64,000 bases of DNA from Oceanobacillus sp. Castelsardo (GTDB lineage Bacteria; Bacillota; Bacilli; Bacillales; Amphibacillaceae): assembly GCF_001659985.1 (NCBI RefSeq), contig NZ_LYCS01000002.1:434001-498000 (forward strand), read 5' to 3'. This document shows, piece by piece, positions 27,404 to 36,492 of the stretch. Each line of letters opens with the position of its first letter. Position 1 is the first letter of the stretch. The notes beneath the pieces are model-generated. The model did not search any database. It saw nothing but the letters and a program-made list of their open reading frames with translations, and was not told the DNA's origin. Made by a program: the position numbers and the translations under genes.

Positions 27404-28606
27404 TTAAATCACCCGCTGATAGATTGGTAGCCCATTTTCCATTGGCAGGACAATTTCCCCTTTAATCATTGGAAACGCATAATCTTTAAAATCCATTGTC
27501 ATTGAATTTTCTTTAGTGTTATACCATTCCTTTGGGATAAATCTTTCCTTTCCAGCTACTTCATTTAACTGTATAGTTTCATAAGATATATGGTAATCCT
27601 CATCATGTAAATCTCTTTTCAGGCTGACCATGATACCAGTATGATTCAAATTTGCTAGGCGAACAGCATGTATTCCTAAATGATAAGCCTCTTCTACATC
27701 TGTTTTCGAAGCGAGAGTCATACTGCTTCTTTGCCAAACACTTAAGGTCATATACCGGGTTTTAATACCTGTTTCATTTTTAATTATATCTTTCAGATGG
27801 GATGAAACTCCGCCCAATTTTGGTCTTCCTAAAAAATCATATTCCGTATTCCTATTTAATAATTCACCATTTTTCTTCCTAATTCCTTCTGCAACGACAA
27901 GAATCGTATTTCTTTTTTCATGATGTGCCTTTTCCAACTTATCTAAGCACCCAGCAAAATCAAATGCAACTTCAGGAATATAAATAAGTAGTTGACTATT
28001 TCCAGTAAGGTAATCCTCAGATAATGAACATGCTCCAGCAAGCCAACCCGAGTTTCTTCCCATCGTCTCAATAATAGTTACACCATTGCTTTCTGGATAA
28101 CTACCCATATCCATATCTACATCGATGACGGAAGTTGCTAAAAACTTGGCAGTGCTCCCATATCCTGGTGAATGATCAGTACCAACTACATCATTGTCAA
28201 TTGATTTAGGAACACCAATAACAATAAGATTATATCCGGCATCCACGACACACTCATGAATCGCCTTTGCTACACTCATGGAACCATTTCCACCTATGTA
28301 GAAAAAATACCGAATGTCATTCTTAATTAGGATACGTACTATTTCTTCTATATCCCCTTTAGATAATTTATAACGCCATGTACCGAGAGCTGCACCAGGA
28401 GTCCATCGCAATCTATTTCGATCACTAATGGAAAGATTCTTTAGACTGACAAATTCTTCATGCAGTAAGCCATGAATCCCACCTACAGAACCATAAACTT
28501 CTCCATTAAATGGAGTTCTTGATATTCCATCAATGATCCCGATAAGAGAATTATTTATAACTGCTGTAGGTCCACCTGACTGGACAATCATACAATTCCC
28601 CTGCAT
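27404..28606 (-). CDS. Phosphofructokinase-family (PfkA-like) sugar kinase
   Basis: 400 residues of the ATP/PPi-dependent 6-phosphofructokinase family. SGGPTAVIN at 10-18 binds the phosphate donor, GGNGSM at 105-110 replaces the canonical GGDGS, GVPKSIDND at 131-139 has the catalytic Asp pair, and MGRNSGW is near 182. Lys before SIDND is the mark of PPi-dependent enzymes, whereas Gly in GGNGS is the mark of ATP-dependent ones, so the donor is unclear. GGGAG lies seven bases before the ATG. It has its own LacI operator (28630). It might phosphorylate fructose-6-P, sedoheptulose-7-P or DKG. I see no IolC (PfkB type) in the window. Confidence 0.82.
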   Translation of the reverse strand: MQGNCMIVQSGGPTAVINNSLIGIIDGISRTPFNGEVYGSVGGIHGLLHEEFVSLKNLSISDRNRLRWTPGAALGTWRYKLSKGDIEEIVRILIKNDIRYFFYIGGNGSMSVAKAIHECVVDAGYNLIVIGVPKSIDNDVVGTDHSPGYGSTAKFLATSVIDVDMDMGSYPESNGVTIIETMGRNSGWLAGACSLSEDYLTGNSQLLIYIPEVAFDFAGCLDKLEKAHHEKRNTILVVAEGIRKKNGELLNRNTEYDFLGRPKLGGVSSHLKDIIKNETGIKTRYMTLSVWQRSSMTLASKTDVEEAYHLGIHAVRLANLNHTGIMVSLKRDLHDEDYHISYETIQLNEVAGKERFIPKEWYNTKENSMTMDFKDYAFPMIKGEIVLPMENGLPIYQRVI

Positions 28607-28629
28607 TTCCCTACTCCCTTCTTCTTATT

Positions 28630-28645
28630 GGTTAAGCGCTTTATC
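28630..28645. promoter_or_regulatory. LacI-type operator of the PFK-like gene
   Basis: GGTTAAGCGCTTTATC, 24 bp before the ATG. Confidence 0.65.
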
Positions 28646-28768
28646 TTTAAAGTAAAAATAACTTCAATCTACAGTTTATATTATATTCTTAAAGTTCTAG
28701 TTAGTCAATAATACTTTGATTTTTTTAATTTTATTTTTCTATAGTCGGGTATATCACTTCAAAAGTAA

Positions 28769-28800
28769 ATAACGGAGTGGCTCAATTCCCGCTCCGTTAT
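28769..28800 (-). terminator. terminator-like hairpin of the ABC operon
   Basis: ATAACGGAGTGG pairs with CCGCTCCGTTAT with a small bulge. The T tract on the minus strand is weak. Confidence 0.55.
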
Positions 28801-28810
28801 GCTTTCTTTA

Positions 28811-29800
28811 TTATTTATTTAAATAACCATTCACTTTTTCAATTCTTTCTTCTACATTTTCTGATGTAATAACTTTAGCACCAGAGTCAATTCTCTCTTC
28901 CACTTCTTCTCCTTTCAGCGCACTCACAGCAGATTCAACTCCTGTGTTCCCCATATTATATGGGTCTTGCGCAATATTTGCCTGCATAAAGCCATCTTGA
29001 ACCGCGTTTAATCCATCTGGTGTACCATCAAATCCAATTAAAGGGAGATCCGTTTTTTCACTATTCTCAAGCCCTTTATATGCTCCTAAAGCCATATCAT
29101 CAGATGTAGCAAAAACTAGTTTTATCTCAGGAGTCGATGTAAGGATATTCTCCATTAGATTAACCGCTTTAACACGGTCACTTTGTGCATCCTGTATATT
29201 AAATTCTATATCTAAATCTTTTAGAGCATCTTGGAAACCACCAGCCCTTTCATCATGTACTTTAGCACCCAGTTGTCCTCTAATGATTGCAACCTTATCT
29301 CCATCTTGAAGATTAAATTGCTCTTTAGCATATTCACCTGCCAATTTACCCGCATCATAATTTTCCGTGCCAATAAATGTAACTTTATCTTCAAAGCTTT
29401 CTACATTAGCATCTATTAAAACCACCGGAATTTCCGCTTCTTTCGCTTTAGATAAGGCGGGTTGCATTGCTTCTGGTAGACTCGCTGCGATAACTAGTGC
29501 GTCTACCCCCTTAGAAATTTGGTCTTCTACTATTTTTACCTGTTCTTCAAATTTCGTTTCTTCAGTCGGACCTAAAACCTCTACATTTACACCCAGTTCT
29601 TCAGCTGCATCCTTGGCACCAGCCATTGTCATCTTCCAGTATTCAGAACTAACAGACATCAATACAACTCCAATATTATAGCTTGAATCCCCACTTGACT
29701 TTTCACTGTTTCCAGTTTCTTCTGTGCTCGTACTATCTGTGGAACATGCGGTAAGAAGCAAAGCCAAACTAAATAAAAGAAAAGCAAAGTTTTTTTTCAT
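28811..29800 (-). CDS. ABC sugar-binding lipoprotein 1 (RbsB-like)
   Basis: 329 residues. A lipoprotein signal peptide with lipobox LLTAC puts the lipidated cysteine at residue 19. A short acidic/serine linker and a type I periplasmic-binding fold follow (NIGVVLMSVSSEYW at 42 onward, PVVLIDANVES near 125, GFDGTPDGL near 250). It captures a sugar or inositol at the outer face of the membrane for the permease at 30848. It lies 22 bp downstream of a second, clearly related binding protein, and both genes have almost the same GGGGGAAATAGG leader. Last gene of the four-gene ABC operon. Confidence 0.88.
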   Translation of the reverse strand: MKKNFAFLLFSLALLLTACSTDSTSTEETGNSEKSSGDSSYNIGVVLMSVSSEYWKMTMAGAKDAAEELGVNVEVLGPTEETKFEEQVKIVEDQISKGVDALVIAASLPEAMQPALSKAKEAEIPVVLIDANVESFEDKVTFIGTENYDAGKLAGEYAKEQFNLQDGDKVAIIRGQLGAKVHDERAGGFQDALKDLDIEFNIQDAQSDRVKAVNLMENILTSTPEIKLVFATSDDMALGAYKGLENSEKTDLPLIGFDGTPDGLNAVQDGFMQANIAQDPYNMGNTGVESAVSALKGEEVEERIDSGAKVITSENVEERIEKVNGYLNK

Positions 29801-29821
29801 ATCCTATTTCCCCCTTTATTG

Positions 29822-30814
29822 TCATTTACCTAATAGTTCGTTTACTCTATTTAATTCTTCTGCTGCGTTATCTTGTGTAATAACTTTCGATCCGCTATTG
29901 ATCAATTCATCAATTTTTTCCCCATCTAACACTTTAAGCGCATTTTCCACACCTAAATATGCCATGTTAAATGGATCTTGGGATACGGTACCAGCCATTC
30001 CACCATTACTAATCGATTCCAATGCATCTGTTGTACCATCAATTCCAACTACTGGTAGGTCTAAACCTTTTCCTTGAACAGCCTCTAAGGCACCCATTCC
30101 CATTGCATCATTTGCGGTAAAAACACCATCAATATCAGGATTGGCCGTTAGAATATTTTCCATTACTGTAACTGCTTTTACTCGGTCAAAATCTGCCGAT
30201 TGGGAAGCAACAATTTCTATCCCTAATTCTTCCAACTTATCTTTAACCCCTTGAACTCGATCTTCGTTAACTTTCGCCCCTGTTACTCCTTCTAAAATTG
30301 CGATTTGATCTCCTTCTGAAAGTAATGAAGCTAAATGTTCTGCTGCCGTTTGTCCAGCAGTATAGTTATCAGTACCAATGTAAGTATCTTTACCATCCCA
30401 TTCAAGATTTGTATCAATTAGTAATACAGGAATTCCGTCATCATTATATCTTTGAAGAACTGGAATTTGCTCTTCTGTACTAGGCATGACTACTAAAGCA
30501 TCCGGTTTTTCTATTAATTGGTCTTCTAAAATATTTATGATTTGTGTTGTATCTGTTTGAGTGGTTGCAGCCATATAAGTCCCATTAACATCAAAATCTT
30601 CAAATGCCTGTTTTGCCCCTTGTTCAGCTAATTTAAAGTACTCCTGGTCAGACCCTTTTAATACAACAGCTACTTTTGGCTTTCCATCCCCGTTATCACT
30701 ACCACTTTCTGTTCCACTATCAGATCGGCTAGCATTTCCTTCCTCACTACATCCAGCTAATATAGTAAATGTAACTGTAATCAGGAACAAAAAATAATAC
30801 ATGCTCTTTTTCAT
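29822..30814 (-). CDS. ABC sugar-binding lipoprotein 2 (RbsB-like)
   Basis: 330 residues, signal peptide with lipobox ILAGC (Cys near 21), linker rich in Ser/Gly/Asp, then the type I solute-binding fold (KVAVVLKGSDQEYF, PVLLIDTNLEWDGKDTYIG, GIDGTTDAL). It is paralogous to its downstream neighbour, with the same length and the same YIGTDNYTAG/FIGTENYDAG segment. Placed between the permease and binding protein 1. Two binding proteins with one permease suggest that the importer serves two ligands, possibly different inositol isomers. The ligand is not readable from sequence. Confidence 0.88.
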   Translation of the reverse strand: MKKSMYYFLFLITVTFTILAGCSEEGNASRSDSGTESGSDNGDGKPKVAVVLKGSDQEYFKLAEQGAKQAFEDFDVNGTYMAATTQTDTTQIINILEDQLIEKPDALVVMPSTEEQIPVLQRYNDDGIPVLLIDTNLEWDGKDTYIGTDNYTAGQTAAEHLASLLSEGDQIAILEGVTGAKVNEDRVQGVKDKLEELGIEIVASQSADFDRVKAVTVMENILTANPDIDGVFTANDAMGMGALEAVQGKGLDLPVVGIDGTTDALESISNGGMAGTVSQDPFNMAYLGVENALKVLDGEKIDELINSGSKVITQDNAAEELNRVNELLGK

Positions 30815-30847
30815 CCTATTTCCCCCTCATAATTAATGATAAATAAA

Positions 30848-31852
30848 TTAATTTTTCTTTTCTCTCCTTCTAAGAACATCAACATAAACTGCTAAAATAA
30901 TAACTAAACCAATAACAACTGTTTGTAAATCGGAAGACACTCCAATTAAATTCAATCCATTACGCAATACAGCAATAATCATTGCCCCGATAATTGTTCC
31001 AGCTACGGTTCCTACTCCCCCCATAAAACTTGCGCCACCGATAATAACTGCGGCAATCGCATCCAATTCATACGTTAATCCAGCAATAGGGGAAGCTGAA
31101 TTTGTCCTACCAATTAATACTAATCCACCTAACGCTGCCATAAATCCACTTATCGTATAAACAATAACCAATACCCGATCAACAGGGATACCTGACAGGC
31201 GAGCAGCCTCTTTATTCCCACCGATAGCATAAATATATCTACCTGTAGATGTTCTATTTAGGAAAATATGCATCATAATTGCTACTACAATAACTAACAT
31301 AAAGCTTATCGGAATCCCAACTACACTTTCTTGTCCAATATAGTTAATCATTAATGGGAATCCAAAAATTGGAGAAGCTGCTGTAACAATTAACGCTAAC
31401 CCACGGAATACATTCATTGTTCCTAATGTAGAAATAAATGGGTGAGGTAATCTAAGCTTCGTTAAAAGCAAACCATTTATCATCCCTGCTAATGCTCCTA
31501 CTAGCAAAATAGTTGCTATTCCCAGTATTGGAGACAAACCTAATGTAACAGTAACAATACCACCAGTTACAATTGCAAAAGCTAAAATAGAACCAACTGA
31601 CAAGTCAATACCTGCAGTAATAATAGTTAGTAGCATCCCCATCGCTAATAATGAGTTAATAGAAACCTGTCTCAAAATATTCATCAAGTTATCAACTGTC
31701 AGAAAACTTGGGGTGAGAACTGTTAATATTGTAGATAAAATCAATAACCCTAACAATGCACCAAATTTATTTAATAATTTTTTCGTATCCCATTCCTTTT
31801 TTTTCTTTGGCCCTTCCACTTGTGGCTCCAAATTTATTGCACGTTCTTCCAT
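30848..31852 (-). CDS. ABC sugar permease (RbsC-like)
   Basis: About 334 residues, 8-10 hydrophobic helices of the ribose/xylose permease family. The conserved GIDLSVGS near 80 and the EAA-like region AIGGNKEAARLSGIP near 215 are visible, as is AVIIGGASFMGGVGTVAGT near 275. I choose the ATG at 31852, nine bases after GGAGG; a TTG at 31861 is too close. The start follows the ATPase stop immediately (TGATGAAAATG), so translation is probably coupled. It works as a dimer with the ATPase at 31858-33342. Confidence 0.9.
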   Translation of the reverse strand: MEERAINLEPQVEGPKKKKEWDTKKLLNKFGALLGLLILSTILTVLTPSFLTVDNLMNILRQVSINSLLAMGMLLTIITAGIDLSVGSILAFAIVTGGIVTVTLGLSPILGIATILLVGALAGMINGLLLTKLRLPHPFISTLGTMNVFRGLALIVTAASPIFGFPLMINYIGQESVVGIPISFMLVIVVAIMMHIFLNRTSTGRYIYAIGGNKEAARLSGIPVDRVLVIVYTISGFMAALGGLVLIGRTNSASPIAGLTYELDAIAAVIIGGASFMGGVGTVAGTIIGAMIIAVLRNGLNLIGVSSDLQTVVIGLVIILAVYVDVLRRREKKN

Positions 31853-31857
31853 TTTCA

Positions 31858-33342
31858 TCAACCTCCTATAGCTGCCTTCATAATATTTTCTTGATTTGCT
31901 TCATCACGCATCAAATCTCCAGTAATTTTTCCTTCATTCATTACTAAAATTCGATCGCACATTCCAAGAATCTCCGGTAACTCAGAAGAAATAATAATGA
32001 CAATAGAACCTTGCTCAACTAAAGAATTGATTAAGTTGTATACTTCTACTTTCGCTCCTACATCAATACCTCTTGTCGGTTCATCAAATATAAACACTCT
32101 CGCTCCTGTAAATAGCCACTTCGCGATAACAACTTTTTGCTGATTTCCCCCACTGAGGTTTTTGGCCATCAACTCAATATTACTAGGTCTTATCTTTAAA
32201 TCTTGTGTATACTTATTCGCAATATTTCTTTGAGATTTAACACTTATTAAGCCATTCTTTTTTACAAAATTTAATTTAGCAATCGTTTCGTTAAAATAAA
32301 TAGATTGATCTAAAAACAAACCTTCTTCTTTTCTATCTTCCGTAATAAAAGCGAGCCCCTCTTGGATAGCTTTTCTCGGATTGTCGATGTTTTTCTTTTC
32401 ACCAAATATGTAAACATCCCCTGAGATTACTGGATCAACACCGAATATCCCTCTCATCAATTCCGTTCTACCAGCGCCTACTAATCCTGAAATACCTAGA
32501 ATTTCCCCTTGGTATGCTGAAAAATTAACGGCAGGCGAATCAGACGTTAACTTAAGATTCTCAACTCTTAAACCCTCTTTGCCTTTTTTAAACTGCTTTT
32601 TGGGAAATTTATTCTCCAGTACCCTACCAACCATTAACGTAACCATTTCATCAACAGAAGTATTTTTAGCGGAAACGGTTTGTATTTTTGTACCATCTCT
32701 TAATACAGTAATTCTGTCACCAATACGTTTAATTTCCTCTAGACGATGAGAGATATAAATGAATGTCATACCTTGGTTTCTTAGATTCTCAATTGTGGAG
32801 AGTAGTTGTTCCGCTTCCTTCCCACTAAGACTAGATGTTGGCTCGTCCAAGATTAGTAGTTTGGCATTAAGAGACAGAGCCTTAGCAATTTCAACCAATT
32901 GCTGCTGACCTACTCCAAGATTACCTACTATTTCATCAGGGTCTATATTTTGCCCCAATCGGGATAGTAATTCCTCCGCTTTTTTTCTCATGTTGTTTCG
33001 ATCTAATAAAGAATACTTACCACGTACTTTTTCTTCATGACCTAAGAAAATATTTTCCATAACGGAAAGTTGGGGGATTAAATTAAGTTCTTGATATATA
33101 GTAGCTATCCCAGCATCAATAGCATCTTTTGGCTTTTCAACATCTAAAACTTTATTTTCCCATTTAACCACTCCAGTGTCCTTTGTATACGCACCGGTTA
33201 GAATCTTGATGATGGTTGATTTACCAGCCCCATTCTCCCCAAGTAATACATGTACTTCCCCTTTTTTTACTTCTAAGTTAATTCCATGTAATACTTGTAT
33301 CCCTGAAAAAGATTTACTTACATTTTTCATTTCGAGAAGCAA
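31858..33342 (-). CDS. Sugar ABC transporter ATP-binding protein (RbsA-like, duplicated)
   Basis: 494 residues with two fused ABC domains. Domain 1 has Walker A GENGAGKST near 35, signature LGVGQQQLVEIAKAL near 138 and Walker B LLILDEPTSSL near 158. Domain 2 has a degenerate Walker A (GLVGAGRTEL near 288), signature LSGGNQQKVVIAKWL near 398 and Walker B VFIFDEPTRG near 418. This asymmetry is normal for RbsA/XylG/MglA. It starts with TTG; GGAGG is seven bases upstream. First gene of the ABC operon, preceded by a LacI-type operator at 33429. Confidence 0.93.
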   Translation of the reverse strand: MLLEMKNVSKSFSGIQVLHGINLEVKKGEVHVLLGENGAGKSTIIKILTGAYTKDTGVVKWENKVLDVEKPKDAIDAGIATIYQELNLIPQLSVMENIFLGHEEKVRGKYSLLDRNNMRKKAEELLSRLGQNIDPDEIVGNLGVGQQQLVEIAKALSLNAKLLILDEPTSSLSGKEAEQLLSTIENLRNQGMTFIYISHRLEEIKRIGDRITVLRDGTKIQTVSAKNTSVDEMVTLMVGRVLENKFPKKQFKKGKEGLRVENLKLTSDSPAVNFSAYQGEILGISGLVGAGRTELMRGIFGVDPVISGDVYIFGEKKNIDNPRKAIQEGLAFITEDRKEEGLFLDQSIYFNETIAKLNFVKKNGLISVKSQRNIANKYTQDLKIRPSNIELMAKNLSGGNQQKVVIAKWLFTGARVFIFDEPTRGIDVGAKVEVYNLINSLVEQGSIVIIISSELPEILGMCDRILVMNEGKITGDLMRDEANQENIMKAAIGG

Positions 33343-33428
33343 AGAAATCCCTCCTTACCATTTTAAATTAATACAACAATAAAATCTGCATCGCAGTAAG
33401 CGCATACACTAAAACAATTTCGAAATTC

Positions 33429-33444
33429 GGTTAAGCGCTTTACT
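33429..33444. promoter_or_regulatory. LacI-type operator of the ABC operon
   Basis: GGTTAAGCGCTTTACT, 87 bp before the ATPase start. It is one of the strongest matches. Confidence 0.65.
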
Positions 33445-33595
33445 TATTTGTATTATATTTTAACAAGATTATGAAGTCAATAACTTTTCTGAATATTTAT
33501 ATGAAGAATAATACAATATCTAGAATTAATTCAAATATTGCATTCTTTTATAACGTATTTTAAATATTTAACCTATGAACCAAAAAAATCGTGAT

Positions 33596-33610
33596 GGTTA
33601 AGCGCTTATG
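33596..33610. promoter_or_regulatory. second LacI-type operator upstream of the ABC operon
   Basis: GGTTAAGCGCTTATG. Its centre is 167 bp from the previous site (about 16 helical turns), close to the 3' end of the second MFS gene. Confidence 0.6.
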
Positions 33611-33630
33611 ATATTATACAAGTAAAACCA

Positions 33631-35067
33631 TTATGCTTCTTTAATATCTACTGCATCTTCCTTACCATAATTACGAAAACGTTGTTCCAATTCTTCTAGA
33701 GAAAGTCCTTTTGTTTCTGGTAAGTATTTCACAACAAAAGTAATAGCAAATATACCGACAACGGCAAACATAAAGAATGTAATACTTAGTCCAAATCTAC
33801 TTAATAGTATTGGGAATGAGAAGCTAATTAAGAAGTTCGTCATCCAGCTGAAAAATACTGCTACTCCAAATCCCAGCCCACGTATGCGTAGTGGGAATAT
33901 TTCTGCCAACATTAACCAAGTTACTGGAGAAATGGCTCCCTGTTGGAAAGCAAGGAATGTAACGGTTAACGTCAGTACTATATACGGAAGTGCTGCTGTT
34001 CCTGCAAATAAATTTGAAAATAATCCAATTAATGCTAGAGCACTAGTTGTACCAATGAGCCCGACTGCTAACATAGGGCGCCTTCCGACTTTACCAAGTA
34101 ACCAAATACCAACAAAAGTCGCTAGTACGGATATGACACCATTTGCAATATTACCTATTAGTGCTGCCTGAGTTCCTAGACCAGCATCTCTTAAAATTTC
34201 CGTTCCATAATACATAATAGAGTTAACACCTGTAGCCTGTTGAACGACTCCAATACCAATACCAATGAGTACAACTCGTTTTATCCATGGTATTTTTAAA
34301 TCCTTCATGGAAGCTTTACCAAGGTTTTGTTCCGATCTAATATTCCCTTGAATCTCATCTAGCTCTGTATTTGCAGTATTAATGTCTCGAACTTCTTTTA
34401 AAACCTTAAGTGCATCTCCCATTTTTCCTTTTGATGCATACCAACGGGGACTTTCCGGAACAATTAACATACCCAACCATAATACCACTGCTGGAAGGGT
34501 TGCAAGAACAAGCATGATTCTCCATACACCAGGGTCTGCAACAGTGTTACCAAGGATAGCGTTAGACACGTATGATAGAAGTTGACCTGTAACAATCATC
34601 AACTCATTTTGTGTAACCATACGACCACGACGCTCTTTTGGTGACATCTCAGATAAGAATGTCGGTACAGTTACAGAGGCACCACCAACAGCAAGTCCAA
34701 GAATAATACGTGAAATAACCATTACTGGAACGTTTGGCGCTAGAGCACATCCTAATGTTGAGAAAAAGAATATAATGGCAAGCCATAAGATTAACTTACG
34801 ACGACCATATTTATCAGAAAGTTGGCCTCCAAAAAAGGCACCAAATGCAGCACCTAATATCAATGAACTAGAGACAAGACCTTCTGTAAAAGCATTTAGG
34901 TTTAGCTGACTTTCCATTGACATAAACGGTAAAGCACCATTAATAACCCCAGTATCAAAACCAAATAGCAGTCCACCAAATGTGGCAATAATCGCTATGA
35001 CCTTCAGCCTTTTATCACGTTCTTTAATCGTCATCGTTTTATCCGTAGATAAATCATTTTTACTCAT
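33631..35067 (-). CDS. MFS sugar porter 2, IolT-like
   Basis: 478 residues, 12-helix sugar porter, strongly similar to the porter at 1817-3235 over its length (GLLFGFDTGVINGALPFMS, SEMSPKERRGRMVTQNELMI, PESPRWYASKGKMGDALK, PETKGLSLEELEQ). GGGAGG precedes the ATG. A LacI-type palindrome lies 160 bp upstream (35227). It is placed next to the ABC operon, so the island has both an ATP-driven and a proton-driven importer under the same operator. The likely role is inositol uptake. Confidence 0.86.
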   Translation of the reverse strand: MSKNDLSTDKTMTIKERDKRLKVIAIIATFGGLLFGFDTGVINGALPFMSMESQLNLNAFTEGLVSSSLILGAAFGAFFGGQLSDKYGRRKLILWLAIIFFFSTLGCALAPNVPVMVISRIILGLAVGGASVTVPTFLSEMSPKERRGRMVTQNELMIVTGQLLSYVSNAILGNTVADPGVWRIMLVLATLPAVVLWLGMLIVPESPRWYASKGKMGDALKVLKEVRDINTANTELDEIQGNIRSEQNLGKASMKDLKIPWIKRVVLIGIGIGVVQQATGVNSIMYYGTEILRDAGLGTQAALIGNIANGVISVLATFVGIWLLGKVGRRPMLAVGLIGTTSALALIGLFSNLFAGTAALPYIVLTLTVTFLAFQQGAISPVTWLMLAEIFPLRIRGLGFGVAVFFSWMTNFLISFSFPILLSRFGLSITFFMFAVVGIFAITFVVKYLPETKGLSLEELEQRFRNYGKEDAVDIKEA

Positions 35068-35226
35068 TTTGTATTTCCTCCCATTAATAGGGCGAGGATT
35101 CCTTGTACAAGATGTAGTATTTACTAGTGAGGTATGAACCCTATCCCTCTCCTATGTAATCGGATTCATTTATATCCTTATTTATCTAGTAACTTATTAA
35201 AACTTTATAACTTTTTTGTTATTTGA

Positions 35227-35242
35227 GGCTAAGCGTTTTAAC
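35227..35242. promoter_or_regulatory. LacI-type operator of MFS 2
   Basis: GGCTAAGCGTTTTAAC, upstream of the MFS 2 start. Confidence 0.55.
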
Positions 35243-35339
35243 TTCATTTCATTTATATTTGCAATTAGAATACATTTGACATTTTTCACCAAACATATCC
35301 TATTTGACCATCTTTATCTTTTTTTAACCATATATTCCA

Positions 35340-36353
35340 TTATTCCGGATAAACAATAACCTTAATTGCTTCTCCACTTCGCATGACTTCCATTCCTTCA
35401 TGTATTTTATCTAAAGTTATACGATGTGTTATGATTTCATCTAAATTTAAAAGATTCGTTTCCAAAATCTTAGTAACCTTCGGGAAATCAAAATTTTGTA
35501 TATAAGTTCCTTGGATAGTTATTTCATTTCTAGTAATGTCATACTGTCGTACAGTGGTCTCAGCATGATCATTCATTCCTACTAATAAAATCTTTCCACC
35601 CTTTCTAACTAGTTCAAGTGATTGATTTAACAATACACCCACACAATCTATAACAACGTCTGCCCCTATTAACATCTCTTCTTTTACTATTTGGATAATA
35701 TCTTCTTTGTTAGGATTAACCGTACGGGTAGCACCAGACTTTGTGGAATACTCCAATCGAAAATCAGAAAAATCAGTGCAGATGATTTTTCCTGCACCAG
35801 CAGCCTTAACCGCTTGTGTAAAAATTTGCCCAATCGGCCCAGAGCCTAATATAACTACATTATCACCTGGTTGGATGTTTATTTTTTCTATCCCATTTAC
35901 GACAACGGACAAAGGTTCTGCCAGGCAAGCTACCTCTAGCGGTACATCTTTTGAAATCTTATGCACATTCATTGATGGAACCACACAATAGGATGTCCAT
36001 CCTCCATCTTCAAATATCCCTATAGTGGAACTGTTTTCACACATATGGGCGTGACCGCTTTTACAATAGGAACAGTTACCACAAACAAGGGTTGGATCAA
36101 TAACCACTCTATCTCCTATTTGTACTGTCGAAACTCCACTGCCAGTTTCTACTATTTCCCCAACAAATTCATGACCAAGTACAACTCCAGTAGTTGCAGG
36201 ATGACCTGGTGGATCGGCTAAAATGTGAACATCTGTTCCACAAATACTAGCGGCTTCCACTTTTATTTTTACATCGTATTCAGAATTTAATGTTGGAATT
36301 TCTTTTTCCTTTAAGGTTAAGCTCCCTATCCTATCGAAAACTCCAGCTAACAT
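35340..36353 (-). CDS. Zinc-dependent medium-chain alcohol dehydrogenase 1 (polyol type)
   Basis: 337 residues of the sorbitol/threonine dehydrogenase group. Catalytic zinc ligands are seen in CGTDVH near 38 and GHEFVGE near 60. The structural zinc loop CGNCSYCKSGHAHMC is near 92-106. The NAD site is GSGPIGQIF near 168. AAGGAGG precedes the ATG, and a LacI-type palindrome lies 24 bp upstream (36377). It oxidises a polyol or cyclitol. A zinc enzyme also acts on scyllo-inosose in Thermotoga, so an inositol-related substrate is possible, but the sequence does not show which one. Confidence 0.85.
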   Translation of the reverse strand: MLAGVFDRIGSLTLKEKEIPTLNSEYDVKIKVEAASICGTDVHILADPPGHPATTGVVLGHEFVGEIVETGSGVSTVQIGDRVVIDPTLVCGNCSYCKSGHAHMCENSSTIGIFEDGGWTSYCVVPSMNVHKISKDVPLEVACLAEPLSVVVNGIEKINIQPGDNVVILGSGPIGQIFTQAVKAAGAGKIICTDFSDFRLEYSTKSGATRTVNPNKEDIIQIVKEEMLIGADVVIDCVGVLLNQSLELVRKGGKILLVGMNDHAETTVRQYDITRNEITIQGTYIQNFDFPKVTKILETNLLNLDEIITHRITLDKIHEGMEVMRSGEAIKVIVYPE

Positions 36354-36376
36354 AGGTTTTCCTCCTTTATGTTTTT

Positions 36377-36392
36377 GATTAAACGCTTTACC
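36377..36392. promoter_or_regulatory. LacI-type operator of zinc dehydrogenase 1
   Basis: GATTAAACGCTTTACC, 24 bp upstream of the ATG. Confidence 0.6.
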
Positions 36393-36452
36393 TAATGTGT
36401 ATTATATTTGACAATAATTCACAGGTCAATAAGTTTTTAGAAATATTAGATT

Positions 36453-36489
36453 AAAAAAGGATTCAACTTTCCAGCTGAATCCTCTTTTT
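36453..36489 (-). terminator. terminator of the Gfo/Idh pair F-G
   Basis: AAAAAGGATTCA pairs with TGAATCCTCTTTTT, with a six-T run on the minus strand. Confidence 0.8.
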
Positions 36490-36492
36490 CAC

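Noticed and set aside
29158-29177. ATTAACCGCTTTAACACGG string like the LacI-type operator
   Set aside because: It lies inside the coding region of binding protein 1 and encodes conserved residues; a similar string occurs at 30170 in the paralogue.
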